The notes below the pieces were generated by a model, which made no database searches, was not told the DNA's origin, and saw nothing but the letters and a program-made list of their open reading frames with translations. Shown in pieces: positions 53,836-62,984 of a stretch of 64,000 nt of DNA (its first letter is position 1; each line of letters starts with the position of its first letter). The stretch comes from Leptospira wolffii serovar Khorat str. Khorat-H2 (lineage in GTDB: Bacteria > Spirochaetota > Leptospiria > Leptospirales > Leptospiraceae). Position numbers and translations under genes: made by a program. The DNA is taken from positions 186,001 to 250,000 of the forward strand of contig NZ_AKWX02000023.1 in NCBI RefSeq assembly GCF_000306115.2, written 5' to 3'.

Positions 53836-55137
53836 TTAGAGCGTGGAAGGAAACACATCGGCGGTGTTCGGATTTCGGAACCAATCGGTATCCGCGGTTC
53901 CTAAAGATTCGTACCAGGTCTTGAATTGAGGATAAGACGTGCGGATATCCGTAGCCTCGTAAGGCCATTGGAAATTGCCTGGAACCAATAAAGCCCAAGG
54001 GAACCCGGTTGCATCCCTATAGATATCTTTTCCGGATGCGTCGAAGAATTTTCCCGCAGAATGGATATCCTTTCCGGTATTGATGACCCTAAGGAAGGTA
54101 TCGTAAGGGGCAGGTCCTAAAACCAACTTGGAGACGGGAGAGGACAGGATCACTTCCAGTTTCGCGGTCTTTCCTTTTGCGAAAGTGGTATTGGATCTGG
54201 AAGCGTTGGAAGAAGGAATCGTAGTGGAGCTATTTCCCAAAAGTTCTAGATCGGTGATGCTCGGACCGGTACCGCTTAGGTTTTCCTCCACCGTGGTTCC
54301 GTCCGTTCCGACTCGGATAAGAGAATAACTAGTCACCTCGGCGTTCGGTAATGCAAATCTGAGAGTGTGATTGTATCCGGCTCCCTTAGCTACGTGAGTA
54401 TAATAGGCTCTCACTCTCACCACTTCTCCCGCTTTGTTCAAATCTTCTTCGAAGTAGGAACGAACCACATAGTCGTTGAAGTCCGCATCTCCCTGTTTGG
54501 GAAATAAGTCTTCGAAGGAGATCGTATAATAATCCTCTGCGGGAATACGAATCACGCTCACACGGTTCGGATCGTTCGGATAAACGTCTTCGAAATCGGG
54601 AATTCCGTCCCCATCCGAATCCAAGATTATGGTAGTAGTCGCTGTGAATCCCACCGAGATCCTTCTATCTATCTTGGTCACGTTGATGATGCTGATATCC
54701 ACATCGTAGAATTTTCCGTAAGCTTCCACTTGCAAGTGCACGGTCTTCGCGTCCCCGTCTATGGTGAAACTACCGGTCACTTCTCCGCTCGGATTGGTAT
54801 AGGCTTTGAAAATGGATTTATTACTAGCGGCTCCAGGTATCGCGGAAGGCACAGTGATCTGTACCATACTTCCGTCTACCGGAGCGACAGGATCGATGAC
54901 CTGAAGATTTACGGTGATCGTACGGGTAGTATCGAAAACGAAATCCGTAGGAGCAGTCTCGTCGTTGATATCGATTCCGAAATCCGTGGGGCCGCTCGGA
55001 GCCGCCGTGGGCGTTCCTCCCGAGGTAAGGCCTAAGAGCCAGGCGTAATTAGGATCGCTGGCAGAAGAGCAGGAAATTGAGACGGAGAGTCCGAAAACCA
55101 GCAAGAAAAGGGGGAATATTCTATATTTGGGGGTCAT
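53836..55137 (-). CDS. lruC: LruC-domain lipoprotein
   Basis: 433 residues. The signal peptide ends in the lipobox SVSISC, followed by a low-complexity Gly/Pro/Ala stretch. A strand-rich domain comes next, then a calcium-binding-like motif DSDGDGIPDFEDVYPNDPNRV near residue 170, and the LruC domain (YYTISFEDLFPKQGDADFNDYVVRSYFEE) to the C-terminus. LruC is a Leptospira lipoprotein first described in recurrent uveitis serology; related domains occur in many bacteria. It is followed by its own terminator. The upstream neighbour is the HDOD gene on the same strand, 151 bases away. Confidence 0.82.
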   Translation of the reverse strand: MTPKYRIFPLFLLVFGLSVSISCSSASDPNYAWLLGLTSGGTPTAAPSGPTDFGIDINDETAPTDFVFDTTRTITVNLQVIDPVAPVDGSMVQITVPSAIPGAASNKSIFKAYTNPSGEVTGSFTIDGDAKTVHLQVEAYGKFYDVDISIINVTKIDRRISVGFTATTTIILDSDGDGIPDFEDVYPNDPNRVSVIRIPAEDYYTISFEDLFPKQGDADFNDYVVRSYFEEDLNKAGEVVRVRAYYTHVAKGAGYNHTLRFALPNAEVTSYSLIRVGTDGTTVEENLSGTGPSITDLELLGNSSTTIPSSNASRSNTTFAKGKTAKLEVILSSPVSKLVLGPAPYDTFLRVINTGKDIHSAGKFFDASGKDIYRDATGFPWALLVPGNFQWPYEATDIRTSYPQFKTWYESLGTADTDWFRNPNTADVFPSTL

Positions 55138-55250
55138 AAAAGCACCTTCGATTTGTGACTCGATTATGCTTAAGCTTACGACTTAATCAATACCCCCTAA
55201 GGATTATATGCTTAGAACCTTCGGTTCATAGTTTTTCTAGCTGTTTGTTC

Positions 55251-55282
55251 GGCAAAAACGCCTAAACGCCCAAAGACGGGCG
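55251..55282 (-). terminator. Probable weak terminator after the HDOD gene
   Basis: On the minus strand, the 5-bp stem CGCCC-GTCTTT-GGGCG follows the HDOD stop by 6 bases, with TTTAGGCGTTTTT after it. The stem is short, so the call is tentative. The rest of 55138-55250 holds the lruC leader and nothing else I recognise. Confidence 0.4.
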
Positions 55283-55288
55283 AAGCCG

Positions 55289-56812
55289 TTATTGAGTGGC
55301 TTGGAAACTTTCCAGAGCCTTGGTTCGGAAAGAATGGAAATCTCCCGAGGAGAAGAATTTACAATATTTTAATACTTCATCCGGGATCTCGGAGAATTTC
55401 GCCTCTTCGTTATTGATCTTGATCATCGTATCGGCAAGATAGATTGGATAGATGATGTCCTTGTATTGGTCTTCAGCCAACTGAGGTCTATGGTGGTATT
55501 CCATCGCCTTGGAATATAATTCCGGGAAATTCCATTTTTCGGCGATCAACGCTCCGATCTTAGTGTGAGTGATACCGAATGCGGCTTCTTCCATAGAGAT
55601 GGAGGAAGCGATCTCCTTGGATGCGGAATAGTTTTGGATCTTGCCCATTCTATCCGCTTCCAAGGAAAGAAGAATGATCTCTCCTATATCGTGAAGAAGC
55701 GCCGCCGACATGAGATTACTCATTACTTCCTTGGGCATGGCTAGTTTTTGGGCGATGAGTTTGCAATAATACGCGCACTGATTCGACTTTTCCCAGATCG
55801 CCAAGAAGGCCGGGAACTTATTCTCCAAAATCTGTTTTGTTCCCAGAGAATAGAGAAGAACCTGCAATTCCTTTAACCCGATCAATTGGATGGCTCTGTC
55901 TAGGGACTCCACCTTGCTTCCTCTGCGGAAAGCCGCGGAGTTGGAGAGCTTCAGTATATTCGCGGCCAGGGCCACGTCCTTTTTCACCATCTCCGCGATT
56001 TGTCCTATACTGGAATTCGGACGATCGATTGCGGCTTGTATGTCTTGGATCGCTTTCGGGAAGGTGGGAAGCTGGTCCACTTCCTTAATGATCTCCTCCG
56101 CCTTTTGGATCTGTATATTTTCTCTTTGGATACGGATGGGAATGTCGATGATGACGGAGGTATTGTTTCCTTGGCTTTCGACTTTGTAGGAACTTGCTCC
56201 TAAACCGTCGTTTTTGAGCATCATGAGCGTCATGATGAGTCCGAGTCCCGCGCCTTCGGTTTCGTCGCCTTTTTCCATAAAGGCTTCCGCCAAGTCGTTA
56301 TACGTTTTAGCTTTTTCTATCCTTTGATTGATACGATCCACTTCTTCCGGACTAAGTTTTACGTTGTTCATCACGCGTATGCGGATTGTATCCTTGTTAT
56401 GAATAAAGGATACCAGGACCACGTAATTGTTTTTAAAGAGAAGGTCTTCGTATTTTTCCTTATTGTCCAGGTAGGATTTTTTGAAGCCGTGGATCTTGCT
56501 GCGGTAAACCATCGGATTCTGGATATCCGCTTGTAATTCCCGGAAATAAATGCGTTTGATATTGGCCTTAATCGTGTTGGTGATCGTTTCTTTCATCGCC
56601 GCGAGGACGGAATCCCGAACGAATATGATATCCAAATGAAGCAAATATCGATCCAAGGTTTTTGCTAAAACATTGTCCACATTCTCGGTAAGACTGAAGA
56701 ACTTAAAGTGAAACGGGAGGTTTTCCTGAATCGGTTGATTTAAGTCCTTAAGATTACTGAAGACTCCGAGATCTTTGTGGTGGAACAGTTCGAGGGTTTT
56801 CCCTTGGCTCAT
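55289..56812 (-). CDS. HDOD-domain protein with N-terminal ATPase-like domain
   Basis: 507 residues. The first 230 residues contain features of a GHKL-type ATPase (an Asn-rich [13 protein letters not shown] region and the G-box-like [19 protein letters not shown] near 195). A linker leads to an HDOD domain (about 245-455; [50 protein letters not shown] and YHHRPQ). HDOD proteins act in signalling and often work with cyclic-di-nucleotide or stress systems. The combination suggests a signal-transduction hub rather than an enzyme; the target is unknown. Confidence 0.82.
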   Translation of the reverse strand: MSQGKTLELFHHKDLGVFSNLKDLNQPIQENLPFHFKFFSLTENVDNVLAKTLDRYLLHLDIIFVRDSVLAAMKETITNTIKANIKRIYFRELQADIQNPMVYRSKIHGFKKSYLDNKEKYEDLLFKNNYVVLVSFIHNKDTIRIRVMNNVKLSPEEVDRINQRIEKAKTYNDLAEAFMEKGDETEGAGLGLIMTLMMLKNDGLGASSYKVESQGNNTSVIIDIPIRIQRENIQIQKAEEIIKEVDQLPTFPKAIQDIQAAIDRPNSSIGQIAEMVKKDVALAANILKLSNSAAFRRGSKVESLDRAIQLIGLKELQVLLYSLGTKQILENKFPAFLAIWEKSNQCAYYCKLIAQKLAMPKEVMSNLMSAALLHDIGEIILLSLEADRMGKIQNYSASKEIASSISMEEAAFGITHTKIGALIAEKWNFPELYSKAMEYHHRPQLAEDQYKDIIYPIYLADTMIKINNEEAKFSEIPDEVLKYCKFFSSGDFHSFRTKALESFQATQ

Positions 56813-57303
56813 ACTTATCGTCGGTCCTAAAACTTATGTATTTTTGCAAGTATCGCTTTCGGCTTTAAGAACTTGTGCCTATCGGGACGAGTTCTTAGAT
56901 TACTCTGAAAAACGTTAGCGGTCTATGTCAAGAAATTGCAACGAATCGTTCGTTAAAAATAAGTCGCTGCTAAGCGAATTATACGAATCAAAGAAACAAA
57001 AAAAAACGGATTGTTGAATTTATATGAGAAGAGTTGTGGTAAAAAAAATGAACAAGCGTCGGTGAAATTCTAACCCTTTCGCAGTAGTCCCCCCCTTGAT
57101 CGAGTGGTGGGATTTTTTTACATAACGGGTTGATTAAAAATCGAAGCACTGTTAGACCCCGTTTCTACGACGAAAAAGTTAATGAATGATCATTCAATAA
57201 AAAGGTTGCATCCAAACCGGAAATCTGGTGAACTATTCTTTGGTTCCAGACGAGGCCGGGACTCCGGCATAGAAATCTTAGGAACTTAGGAGAGAAGACC
57301 AAA
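56813..57303. other. 491-base intergenic region between divergent HDOD and aldehyde dehydrogenase genes
   Basis: It holds an 11-bp near-perfect inverted repeat (TAAGAACTTGT at 56866-56876 with ACGAGTTCTTA at 56887-56897) upstream of the HDOD gene and a TetR-type operator near 57179. A loose G/C-rich stem followed by a T-run lies at about 57088-57120 (CCCCCC ... GTGGTGGGA-TTTTTTT) and could be a weak terminator of an unseen small transcript. No open frame with a ribosome binding site is apparent. Confidence 0.5.
57179..57200. promoter_or_regulatory. TetR-type palindromic operator upstream of aldehyde dehydrogenase
   Basis: The core TGAATGATCATTCA (57183-57196) is a perfect palindrome, and the flanks extend it almost perfectly to 22 bases. 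The TGAATG half is typical of TetR regulators of lipid and aldehyde metabolism and resembles the inner half of the 5605 operator. The cognate repressor is not adjacent. Confidence 0.65.
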
Positions 57304-58788
57304 ATGTCTACTACAGCCACCCCATCCGTATCTAGCACTCCCGCTTCGGCCGGAGCGATCGCGTTTCCTCCCGCAAATCCTAAGGAAATGCAGAGAGTAT
57401 TCGATCTCCAAAAGCGCCATTTTCATCAGGTTCTAAAAACGAGCAAGGCCAAGGATCGCATCCAGCGTCTCAAGAAACTCTTATTCGCCATCGAAAAATT
57501 CACTCCTGAAATCAAGGAAGCTCTCCAAAAGGATTTTAGAAAGTCTCCTTACGAAACGGATCTTACCGAAATCATGCCTTCCATCGCGGAAGTAAAAGAC
57601 GCGATCCGCCATGTGAGAAGTTGGATGAAACCCGAAAGAGTGAAGACTCCCGTTTCCCTCTTCGGAGCTACTAGCACAGTGGTGTACGAGCCCAAAGGAG
57701 TGACTCTCATCATTTCTCCTTGGAACTATCCGATGTATCTGGCTTTCGCTCCTCTTTCCGCGGCGATCGCAGCGGGAAATACGGCGATCATCAAGCCTTC
57801 CGAGTTCACTCCCGAGACTTCCAAGTTATTCTCCAAAATCATCAAGGAAACTTTCCCCGAAAACGAAGTGGCTGTGTTCGAAGGAGATCACACCGTTTCC
57901 ACCGCTCTCATGGAGCTTCCTTTCGATCATATCTTCTTTACCGGAAGCACTCATGTGGGCAAGATCGTGATGGCCGCAGCAGCCAAGCATCTTTCCACCG
58001 TGACTCTAGAGTTGGGAGGAAAGTCCCCGGCAATCATAGTTCCTGGAGCGAATCTTAAAAAAGCCGCTAAGAAACTCATGTGGGGAAAAATTCTGAACGC
58101 GGGACAAACCTGCGTGGCTCCGGATTATCTGCTTTTACCGGAAGGCGAGACGGAAGCGTTCGTGAAAGAAGCCAAGGATGCTCTCAAAGGATATTACGGA
58201 GAGAATGCCGAGGCGATCAAAAAGAACCGGGACTTCTGCCGTTTAGTGAACCAAAGAAACTTCCAAAGGGTTTCCGGTTATATCCACGAGGCCGTGGAAA
58301 AAGGCGGTAAGGTTCTCATGGGAGGCCAAACCGATTCTTCCCAGAATTTTATCGAGCCCACTCTGATCGCTAACGTCCCTGAGAACGCACGAATCATGGA
58401 AGACGAAATCTTCGGACCGGTTCTTCCTATCGTTACGTACAAGAATCTGGACGAAGCGGTGGAGAAGGTTCTCTCCAAGCCTAAGCCTCTCGCTCTGTAC
58501 GTATTCGGAAGCAATAGCAAGTCCATCAATAAGGTATTGAAGGAAACTTCTTCCGGAGGAGTCGCAATAAACGATGTGATCATCCATTTGGCGAACCCGA
58601 ACCTTCCATTCGGAGGAATCAATCACTCAGGACACGGAAGTTACCACGGTTGGTGGGGATTCAAGACATTCTCCCACGAGAAGTCGATATTAAAGCAGGC
58701 CGCTTTCTCTTCGATAGAGTTCCTGTATCCGCCGTATACGGGTTTCGTGGATAGAATGATCCAACTTACCAAAAAATTCTTCGTATAA
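57304..58788 (+). CDS. Aldehyde dehydrogenase, class 3-like
   Basis: 494 residues. Motifs: [45 protein letters not shown], catalytic Glu in [14 protein letters not shown] near residue 236, catalytic Cys in [15 protein letters not shown] near 270, and [10 protein letters not shown]. The hydrophobic C-terminus ([17 protein letters not shown]) resembles membrane-associated fatty aldehyde dehydrogenases. It oxidises long-chain aldehydes to acids with NAD(P). It has an upstream TetR-type operator and a downstream bidirectional terminator. Confidence 0.93.
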   Translation: MSTTATPSVSSTPASAGAIAFPPANPKEMQRVFDLQKRHFHQVLKTSKAKDRIQRLKKLLFAIEKFTPEIKEALQKDFRKSPYETDLTEIMPSIAEVKDAIRHVRSWMKPERVKTPVSLFGATSTVVYEPKGVTLIISPWNYPMYLAFAPLSAAIAAGNTAIIKPSEFTPETSKLFSKIIKETFPENEVAVFEGDHTVSTALMELPFDHIFFTGSTHVGKIVMAAAAKHLSTVTLELGGKSPAIIVPGANLKKAAKKLMWGKILNAGQTCVAPDYLLLPEGETEAFVKEAKDALKGYYGENAEAIKKNRDFCRLVNQRNFQRVSGYIHEAVEKGGKVLMGGQTDSSQNFIEPTLIANVPENARIMEDEIFGPVLPIVTYKNLDEAVEKVLSKPKPLALYVFGSNSKSINKVLKETSSGGVAINDVIIHLANPNLPFGGINHSGHGSYHGWWGFKTFSHEKSILKQAAFSSIEFLYPPYTGFVDRMIQLTKKFFV

Positions 58789-58810
58789 GAGTTCCGGATC
58801 CTAAAATAAA

Positions 58811-58848
58811 AAAGGCCCGGTCGGGAAACCGATTCGGGCTTTTTTTAT
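58811..58848. terminator. Bidirectional terminator between aldehyde dehydrogenase and a convergent gene
   Basis: The interrupted stem GCCCG/TCGG-GAAA-CCGA/CGGGC is flanked by A-runs on the left and T-runs on the right. It therefore terminates both the plus-strand dehydrogenase and the minus-strand small membrane protein, whose stop codon is in its right edge. Confidence 0.85.
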
Positions 58849-59156
58849 CCCCCGGTTCCGTGATCGAGAACGGAGCGTAGATATATCTCTATCGCAAAAG
58901 CAATCGGAACGGATAGAATATAAGCGATAGCGATTCTTCTATTTATGTACCGAAAGTTTCGTTTTTGAAGAATTAAAAAGGAGAATAGGAATCCGAAGAT
59001 CAGATTCCAGAAAATAAGAATTAGAAAGAAAACGGAATGAACTTCGTCTAGTTCGGTTTTATGGCCGTCCGGAAAACCTAAAAGGGATCTTTCATAATAA
59101 AAATAAAAGGCGGCTAAGAACGGCAAAAGCGCGGAAAAGAATCCCAGAGCCCGCAT
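58845..59156 (-). CDS. Small membrane protein of unknown function
   Basis: 103 residues with three hydrophobic helices (ALGFFSALLPFLAAFYFYY, VFFLILIFWNLIFGFLFSFLIL, IAIAYILSVPIAFAIEIYL). No recognised family. It follows the 59169 gene with 12 bases between, so they are probably co-transcribed. Confidence 0.6.
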   Translation of the reverse strand: MRALGFFSALLPFLAAFYFYYERSLLGFPDGHKTELDEVHSVFFLILIFWNLIFGFLFSFLILQKRNFRYINRRIAIAYILSVPIAFAIEIYLRSVLDHGTGG

Positions 59157-59168
59157 AAAAAGATCGAT

Positions 59169-59480
59169 TTATTTTACCCGGAGCTTGGAAACCAACTCAC
59201 TAATCCCGGGATCGGAATAGATTCCGTAACCGTTTACTAATACTCCTTTTTGTTTGAGCTTGTCTGAGGAAATCGCATACACGATCGCTTCGTCGGCCGG
59301 ATCGGTATTTCCTTCGAAACGATAGAACTTATCCACTTTGTATTCGGAGGTGGAAGTGTATATTTGGCATTCCTTTCCTTGGGAATTCCAATGCACGTTA
59401 TAGTCCACGGAATAACCTTCCGTCTTTAAGCCGATGACCGCATCTGAAACGGTTTCATAAGAATGTAGACTTTCTTCCAT
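59169..59480 (-). CDS. Conserved small cytoplasmic protein of unknown function
   Basis: 103 residues without membrane segments or signal. The sequence (VSDAVIGLKTEGYSVDYNVHW...DKFYRFEGNTDPADEAIVYAISS and KGVLVNGYGIYSD) matches a small family often mislabelled 'phosphoribosylpyrophosphate synthetase' in database entries. No PRPP synthase motif is present here, so I leave the function open. It lies in a small minus-strand group with membrane protein genes at 58845 and 59566. Confidence 0.65.
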   Translation of the reverse strand: MEESLHSYETVSDAVIGLKTEGYSVDYNVHWNSQGKECQIYTSTSEYKVDKFYRFEGNTDPADEAIVYAISSDKLKQKGVLVNGYGIYSDPGISELVSKLRVK

Positions 59481-59565
59481 TGGATTCCTCGGTCGGGATG
59501 ATGCGACTTACTGTTTTCCTTAGGGAATCGAGTTCAATCCAAATCCGACCGTTTTAGATTTCTTT

Positions 59566-59991
59566 TTAATTCGTACAATAGCCTAAAATGGAATAGGCGA
59601 AACCGAGTATTACGCATAAAGGAGAATAGATCCAGGTATCCTGTCCGGCAAACCGCGAATTTCTCATCCTTTTGAAAAAGCCCACGAGTCTGAAATCGCC
59701 CAAGGCTCTTGCAAAGAATACGAACGCGATCCCGAAATCCAGCCAAGGAGTGATTCGATTCGGCGAGAATAAGCTACCGATCGACCAAAGGGCCACTGCT
59801 CCGAATCCGAACAGAACGATCGCGACCAATATCGTTATAAAGAATCCGGGACGAAAGGCCGGTCCGCTTTCCAATTCCGGAACGACCGAGAAGAACGGCG
59901 TTTTGCCTCCGAACGCCCAATAGATATGCAAAGCCGATAAAAAGAATAATACACTTGCAGAAAAATATCCTATCGGATCGAGATTTTCCAT
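59566..59991 (-). CDS. DUF3995-type membrane protein
   Basis: 141 residues with four hydrophobic helices. The opening SASVLFFLSALHIYWAFGG and the closing short loop with Arg-Phe-Ala-Gly-Gln-Asp-Thr-Trp-Ile-Tyr-Ser-Pro-Leu-Cys match DUF3995 proteins, small integral membrane proteins of unknown role. Lies upstream of the 59169 gene, with a gap of about 85 bases. Confidence 0.72.
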   Translation of the reverse strand: MENLDPIGYFSASVLFFLSALHIYWAFGGKTPFFSVVPELESGPAFRPGFFITILVAIVLFGFGAVALWSIGSLFSPNRITPWLDFGIAFVFFARALGDFRLVGFFKRMRNSRFAGQDTWIYSPLCVILGFAYSILGYCTN

Positions 59992-60023
59992 AAAGAAGCC
60001 TCTTATGAGAGAAAGATGGGACT

Positions 60024-60150
60024 GCGGCAGGGATCGATGCGGGGTCTATGGATTTGCGAAAGCAAGTCCATAGACCGGAGCGGAGAGCCCGACCCTCGTG
60101 AATGGAAACAAAGTCCTAAAAAAATCGAGGGTAGGCGAGGGGGCCGCCCC
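60024..60150 (-). repeat. Structured intergenic repeat element, copy 2
   Basis: Read on the minus strand it has the same order of blocks as copy 1 (19849-19983): GGGGCGG, a stem ACCCTCG with CGAGGGT, the conserved CGGGCTCTCCGCTCCGGTC, a 14-bp hairpin (GGTCTATGGACTTG with one mismatch), and GACCCCGCATCGATCCCTG. The hairpin arms differ in sequence from copy 1 but still pair. It lies just after the tpx stop in the sense direction. Confidence 0.75.
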
Positions 60151-60164
60151 TATTTTAAGAAATT

Positions 60165-60680
60165 TTAAACAAGCTTCTTGGCCGCGGAGATCACCGCCTC
60201 ATAGTTGGGTTCGCTTGCGATTTCGGGTACGAGTTCGACATATTGTATCGTATCGTTTTTATCCACAACGAAAACCGCCCTCGCGGAAAGTCCTTTGAGT
60301 CCTCCGTCGGCGATATGAGTACCATACGCCTTGGAAAAGGAGAAGTCCCTGAACTGGGAGAGTGTGACCAGGTTCGGGGAATCCAATCCTTCGGTAGTGC
60401 AGAATCGGTTCATCGCGAAGGGGAGATCTCCAGAGACGACTAATGTTACGATTCCGTCCAGCTTGACGGCTCTTTCGTGGAACTTCTTGGTCTCGAGGGC
60501 GCAGACCGAAGTGTCGAGGCTCGGGACTCCTACCAGGATTTTCACTTTTCCGCTGAAATCCTTTAAGGATTTTGCACTCAGGTCTTTTGCGATTCCGGTG
60601 AAATCGGGTGCCTTGGTTCCGACTTCCAATAATTTTCCTTCCAGTGATACAGGATTGCCTTTCAAAGTAACGCTACTCAT
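60165..60680 (-). CDS. tpx: Thiol peroxidase
   Basis: 171 residues of an atypical 2-Cys peroxiredoxin: peroxidatic Cys60 in [16 protein letters not shown] and resolving Cys94 in [11 protein letters not shown], matching C61 and C95 of E. coli Tpx. The family start ([12 protein letters not shown]...GTKAPDFTG) is intact. It reduces lipid and small hydroperoxides in the periplasm or cytoplasm; no signal peptide is present here. Ribosome binding site AAAGGAAA precedes the ATG. No PerR-type box is visible upstream. Confidence 0.94.
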   Translation of the reverse strand: MSSVTLKGNPVSLEGKLLEVGTKAPDFTGIAKDLSAKSLKDFSGKVKILVGVPSLDTSVCALETKKFHERAVKLDGIVTLVVSGDLPFAMNRFCTTEGLDSPNLVTLSQFRDFSFSKAYGTHIADGGLKGLSARAVFVVDKNDTIQYVELVPEIASEPNYEAVISAAKKLV

Positions 60681-60822
60681 TTTATATTTCCTTTAGCCGG
60701 GGATGATATGCGGGTTTGGCTTTTGAGCAACGAAAATCCTTTCGGCCTTCCATCTTTTTTGGATCCGATTCAATAGCCTGAAAAAATTCTTGCATTTTTC
60801 GGGAGAGGATCCGTCATAAGGT

Positions 60823-60838
60823 TAACGGATATCCGTTA
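60823..60838. promoter_or_regulatory. 16-base perfect palindrome before the ilv leader
   Basis: TAACGGATATCCGTTA has no loop, so it is more likely a protein-binding DNA site than an RNA hairpin. It ends 11 bases before the leader peptide start. A -35/-10-like pair (TTGCAT, TCATAA) just upstream may be the promoter, which would put the palindrome near the start of transcription. Confidence 0.5.
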
Positions 60839-60849
60839 TTTTCTACCGA

Positions 60850-60948
60850 ATGCAAAACTTAGGTCTACAGTCTAACCTCACCCTCGTGGTGGTCGTCCTT
60901 TGGATGGTGGTAGTGGTCACACTACCCGGGTCAGGCTTTACGCCCTAA
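60850..60948 (+). CDS. ilvL: Val/Leu-rich leader peptide of ilvB
   Basis: A 32-codon frame with eight valine and six leucine codons, including runs of four valines on either side of LWM (LTLVVVVLWMVVVVTLP). It resembles the E. coli ilvB leader peptide, which has similar valine runs. No strong ribosome binding site is visible, and the ATG at 60850 is the only likely start. Stalling at valine or leucine codons would stop segment 1 from pairing. Segment GGCTTTACGCC (60934-60944), at the end of the frame, is complementary to the loop region of the downstream terminator. Codon composition and position make this a convincing attenuator. Confidence 0.88.
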   Translation: MQNLGLQSNLTLVVVVLWMVVVVTLPGSGFTP

Positions 60949-60975
60949 GGATCTTTCGTAGGCAGCAATCCTCGA

Positions 60976-61014
60976 AAAGCCCCTCTCGGCGTAAAGCCGG
61001 GAGGGGCTTTTTTT
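60976..61014 (+). terminator. Attenuator terminator upstream of ilvB
   Basis: AAAGCCCCTCTCGGC and GCCGGGAGGGGCTTT pair over 15 bases (one G-T) around GTAAA, followed by a run of seven T's. The 11 bases GGCGTAAAGCC spanning the loop (60988-60998) are an exact complement of GGCTTTACGCC at 60934-60944, giving a competing antiterminator. It lies between the leader peptide and ilvB. Confidence 0.92.
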
Positions 61015-61038
61015 ATTTCTACACTACATGAGGCGAAG

Positions 61039-62769
61039 ATGGAAACGATCGCAAGGGAAACAAGGAAAGAGTTATCGGAGTGGCAGCGACCCAAGAACGG
61101 TGCGGAATTGGTCGTAGCGTATTTGAGGCGTAGGAATCAAGCGAGGGTCTATGGAATTCCGGGAGGCGCCAATTTACCGTTATACGACGCCTTGCACGAT
61201 AGCGGGATTTCGCACATTCTCGCAAGACAGGAGCAAGGCGGCGGATTCATGGCTCAAGGAGAGGCGAGGATCACCAAGAAAGCCGCGGTTTGTCTAGCTT
61301 CTTCCGGCCCGGGAGTCACGAACTTAATTACCGCAGTCGCGGACGCAAAGTCCGATTCTATTCCTCTCGTAGCCATCACCGGTCAGGTTCCGATCCCTCT
61401 CATAGGGACGGATGCCTTCCAGGAGATTGATACATTCTCTCTTTCTCTTCCCATTACCAAAAAGAATTACCTAATTCGCTCCGTCCAAGAATTGGCGAGA
61501 GCGCTTCCCGAAGCGTTTCGAATTGCGGAGAGCGGCAGGCCCGGCCCCGTTTGGATCGATATTCCCAAAGATATACAAACCTCCCCGATAGAATTATCGG
61601 AAGAGGATATCGAAAGAATTTGGAAAGAAGAGGAAGATTCGGATCCTTCCGAGGTTTCCGGAATCTCTACCGGAGATATATTCCGTTTTTATGATTTACT
61701 TTCCCGCTCCGAACGACCGGTTTTATACGTCGGCGGGGGAGTAAAGCAATCCCAAGCCGAGTCTTTGCTCTTGGAATTCGCAGAGGATCAGAATATCCCG
61801 GTAGCCTCGACCCTGATGGGTCTGGATAGTTTTCCACAAGACCATCCTTTGGCTTTGGGTATGCTCGGAATGCACGGGGCTCCTTTTACGAATATACTTC
61901 TTTCGGAAGCGGATCTTCTGCTGGCGTTCGGGGCTCGGTTCGACGATAGGGCCACCGGAAAATTGGAAACCTTCTGCCCGAACGCTACGGTGGTCCATGT
62001 GGACATAGACGCAAAAGAACTGGGTAAATTAAGAAAACCCGATTTAGGAATCCGTTCCGATCTGAAATTCTTTTTGGAGAGTCTGGGAGAATTTCCGAAA
62101 CAAGATCGCAAGGTTTGGATCGAGAGAATGAATTCTCACAAGGCGAATTTTCCTTTGGCTTCCACGGAAGGAGGCGAAGGATTTTCTCCTCAGGAAATCA
62201 TACTTCTGACCGGCCAATGCCTCGGTGAAGAGGCTATCGTAACCACGGACGTGGGGCAACACCAGATGTGGACGGCCCAGTTTTATCCCTTCCGTAAACC
62301 GGAAACTTTTCTGACCTCCGGAGGACTAGGTACTATGGGATTCGGTTTGCCTTGTGCTTTGGGCGCTTCTTTTGCGGCGCCGGAAGCCAAGGTGGTCTGT
62401 TTCTCCGGGGACGGTTCCATTCTCATGAATATCCAGGAGTTGGACACTCTCAGCGAATATCTTTTAAACGTTAAGATTATTATATTCGATAATCGTAATC
62501 TAGGTCTCGTTAGGCAACAGCAGAATCTGTTTTACGGAAGCAGGTATAACGGTAGCGCCTATCCTTCCGAATCCAAATTTTCCAGAATCGCTCGGGCCTT
62601 CGGGATTCCGAGTCTGGATTTAGGAGAAATCGGTAGGACCTTGGACGATTTGAAAGAATTTCTTTCGGAAGAGGGTCCCGGCTTGGTAGTCGTTCCGATC
62701 CATCCGGATTTGAAGGTGCTCCCTATGGTTCCTCCCGGAAAAAGCAATCTGGAGATGCTCTTAGGATGA
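61039..62769 (+). CDS. ilvB: Acetolactate synthase large subunit
   Basis: A 576-residue TPP-dependent enzyme that condenses pyruvate (or 2-oxobutyrate) in the valine, leucine and isoleucine pathway. The catalytic Glu65 is in ILARQEQGGGFMAQGEAR. Other motifs include SSGPGVTNLITAVADA, the FAD-domain stretch GARFDDRATG, the TPP/Mg signature FSGDGSILMNIQELDTLSEY and DNRNLGLVRQQQNLFY. The small regulatory subunit IlvN is not the next gene (trpE follows), so it must be encoded elsewhere or be absent. Expression is controlled by the upstream valine/leucine attenuator. Confidence 0.93.
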   Translation: METIARETRKELSEWQRPKNGAELVVAYLRRRNQARVYGIPGGANLPLYDALHDSGISHILARQEQGGGFMAQGEARITKKAAVCLASSGPGVTNLITAVADAKSDSIPLVAITGQVPIPLIGTDAFQEIDTFSLSLPITKKNYLIRSVQELARALPEAFRIAESGRPGPVWIDIPKDIQTSPIELSEEDIERIWKEEEDSDPSEVSGISTGDIFRFYDLLSRSERPVLYVGGGVKQSQAESLLLEFAEDQNIPVASTLMGLDSFPQDHPLALGMLGMHGAPFTNILLSEADLLLAFGARFDDRATGKLETFCPNATVVHVDIDAKELGKLRKPDLGIRSDLKFFLESLGEFPKQDRKVWIERMNSHKANFPLASTEGGEGFSPQEIILLTGQCLGEEAIVTTDVGQHQMWTAQFYPFRKPETFLTSGGLGTMGFGLPCALGASFAAPEAKVVCFSGDGSILMNIQELDTLSEYLLNVKIIIFDNRNLGLVRQQQNLFYGSRYNGSAYPSESKFSRIARAFGIPSLDLGEIGRTLDDLKEFLSEEGPGLVVVPIHPDLKVLPMVPPGKSNLEMLLG

Positions 62770-62800
62770 AGAATTCCTTTATCATAAGAGTGGAATTTCT

Positions 62801-62847
62801 TTCGGATTTCGGGATTCGCATCCCGGATTCCGAAGGATTTTATTTTT
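62801..62847 (+). terminator. Rho-independent terminator after ilvB
   Basis: TTCGGA and CGGGAT pair with ATCCCG and TCCGAA around a TCGC loop, with a 3-base internal loop, followed by GGATTTTATTTTT. It lies 31 bases after the ilvB stop and separates the ilvB and trpE transcripts. Confidence 0.82.
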
Positions 62848-62897
62848 CCTTGATAAAGGGCTTCTTTTTTAGCGGGTTTCGTTTCTCTACGTCTTCT

Positions 62898-62957
62898 ATG
62901 ACTTCCTTCTGGTGGCCTCTCGGGGCCGAATCATATATACATATTCCTTTATCTTAA
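62898..62957 (+). CDS. trpL: Trp-containing leader peptide of trpE
   Basis: The 19-codon frame MTSFWWPLGAESYIHIPLS has tandem tryptophans at codons 5-6, as in classic trp leader peptides, and lies 43 bases upstream of trpE. The ribosome binding site is weak. A TTG at 62850 in the same frame could extend it. Alternative pairing exists: CCGAATC (62926-62932) with GATTCGG (62976-62982), competing with the GCCCGA/TCGGGC hairpin (62968-62984). No U-run follows that hairpin, so the exact control mechanism is unclear. Confidence 0.68.
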   Translation: MTSFWWPLGAESYIHIPLS

Positions 62958-62967
62958 TATGAATTAG

Positions 62968-62984
62968 GCCCGATCGATTCGGGC
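62968..62984 (+). promoter_or_regulatory. Hairpin in the trpE leader
   Basis: GCCCGA and TCGGGC pair around a 5-base loop (TCGAT), starting 11 bases after the leader-peptide stop and ending shortly before the trpE ribosome binding site (AAGGAGG near 62989). It competes with an upstream segment for pairing, but lacks the U-run of a standard attenuator. Confidence 0.55.

Noticed and set aside
62766..62957. 63-codon frame from the ilvB stop to the trp leader stop
   Set aside because: It runs through a clear rho-independent terminator (62801-62847), and only its last 19 codons look like a functional leader peptide.
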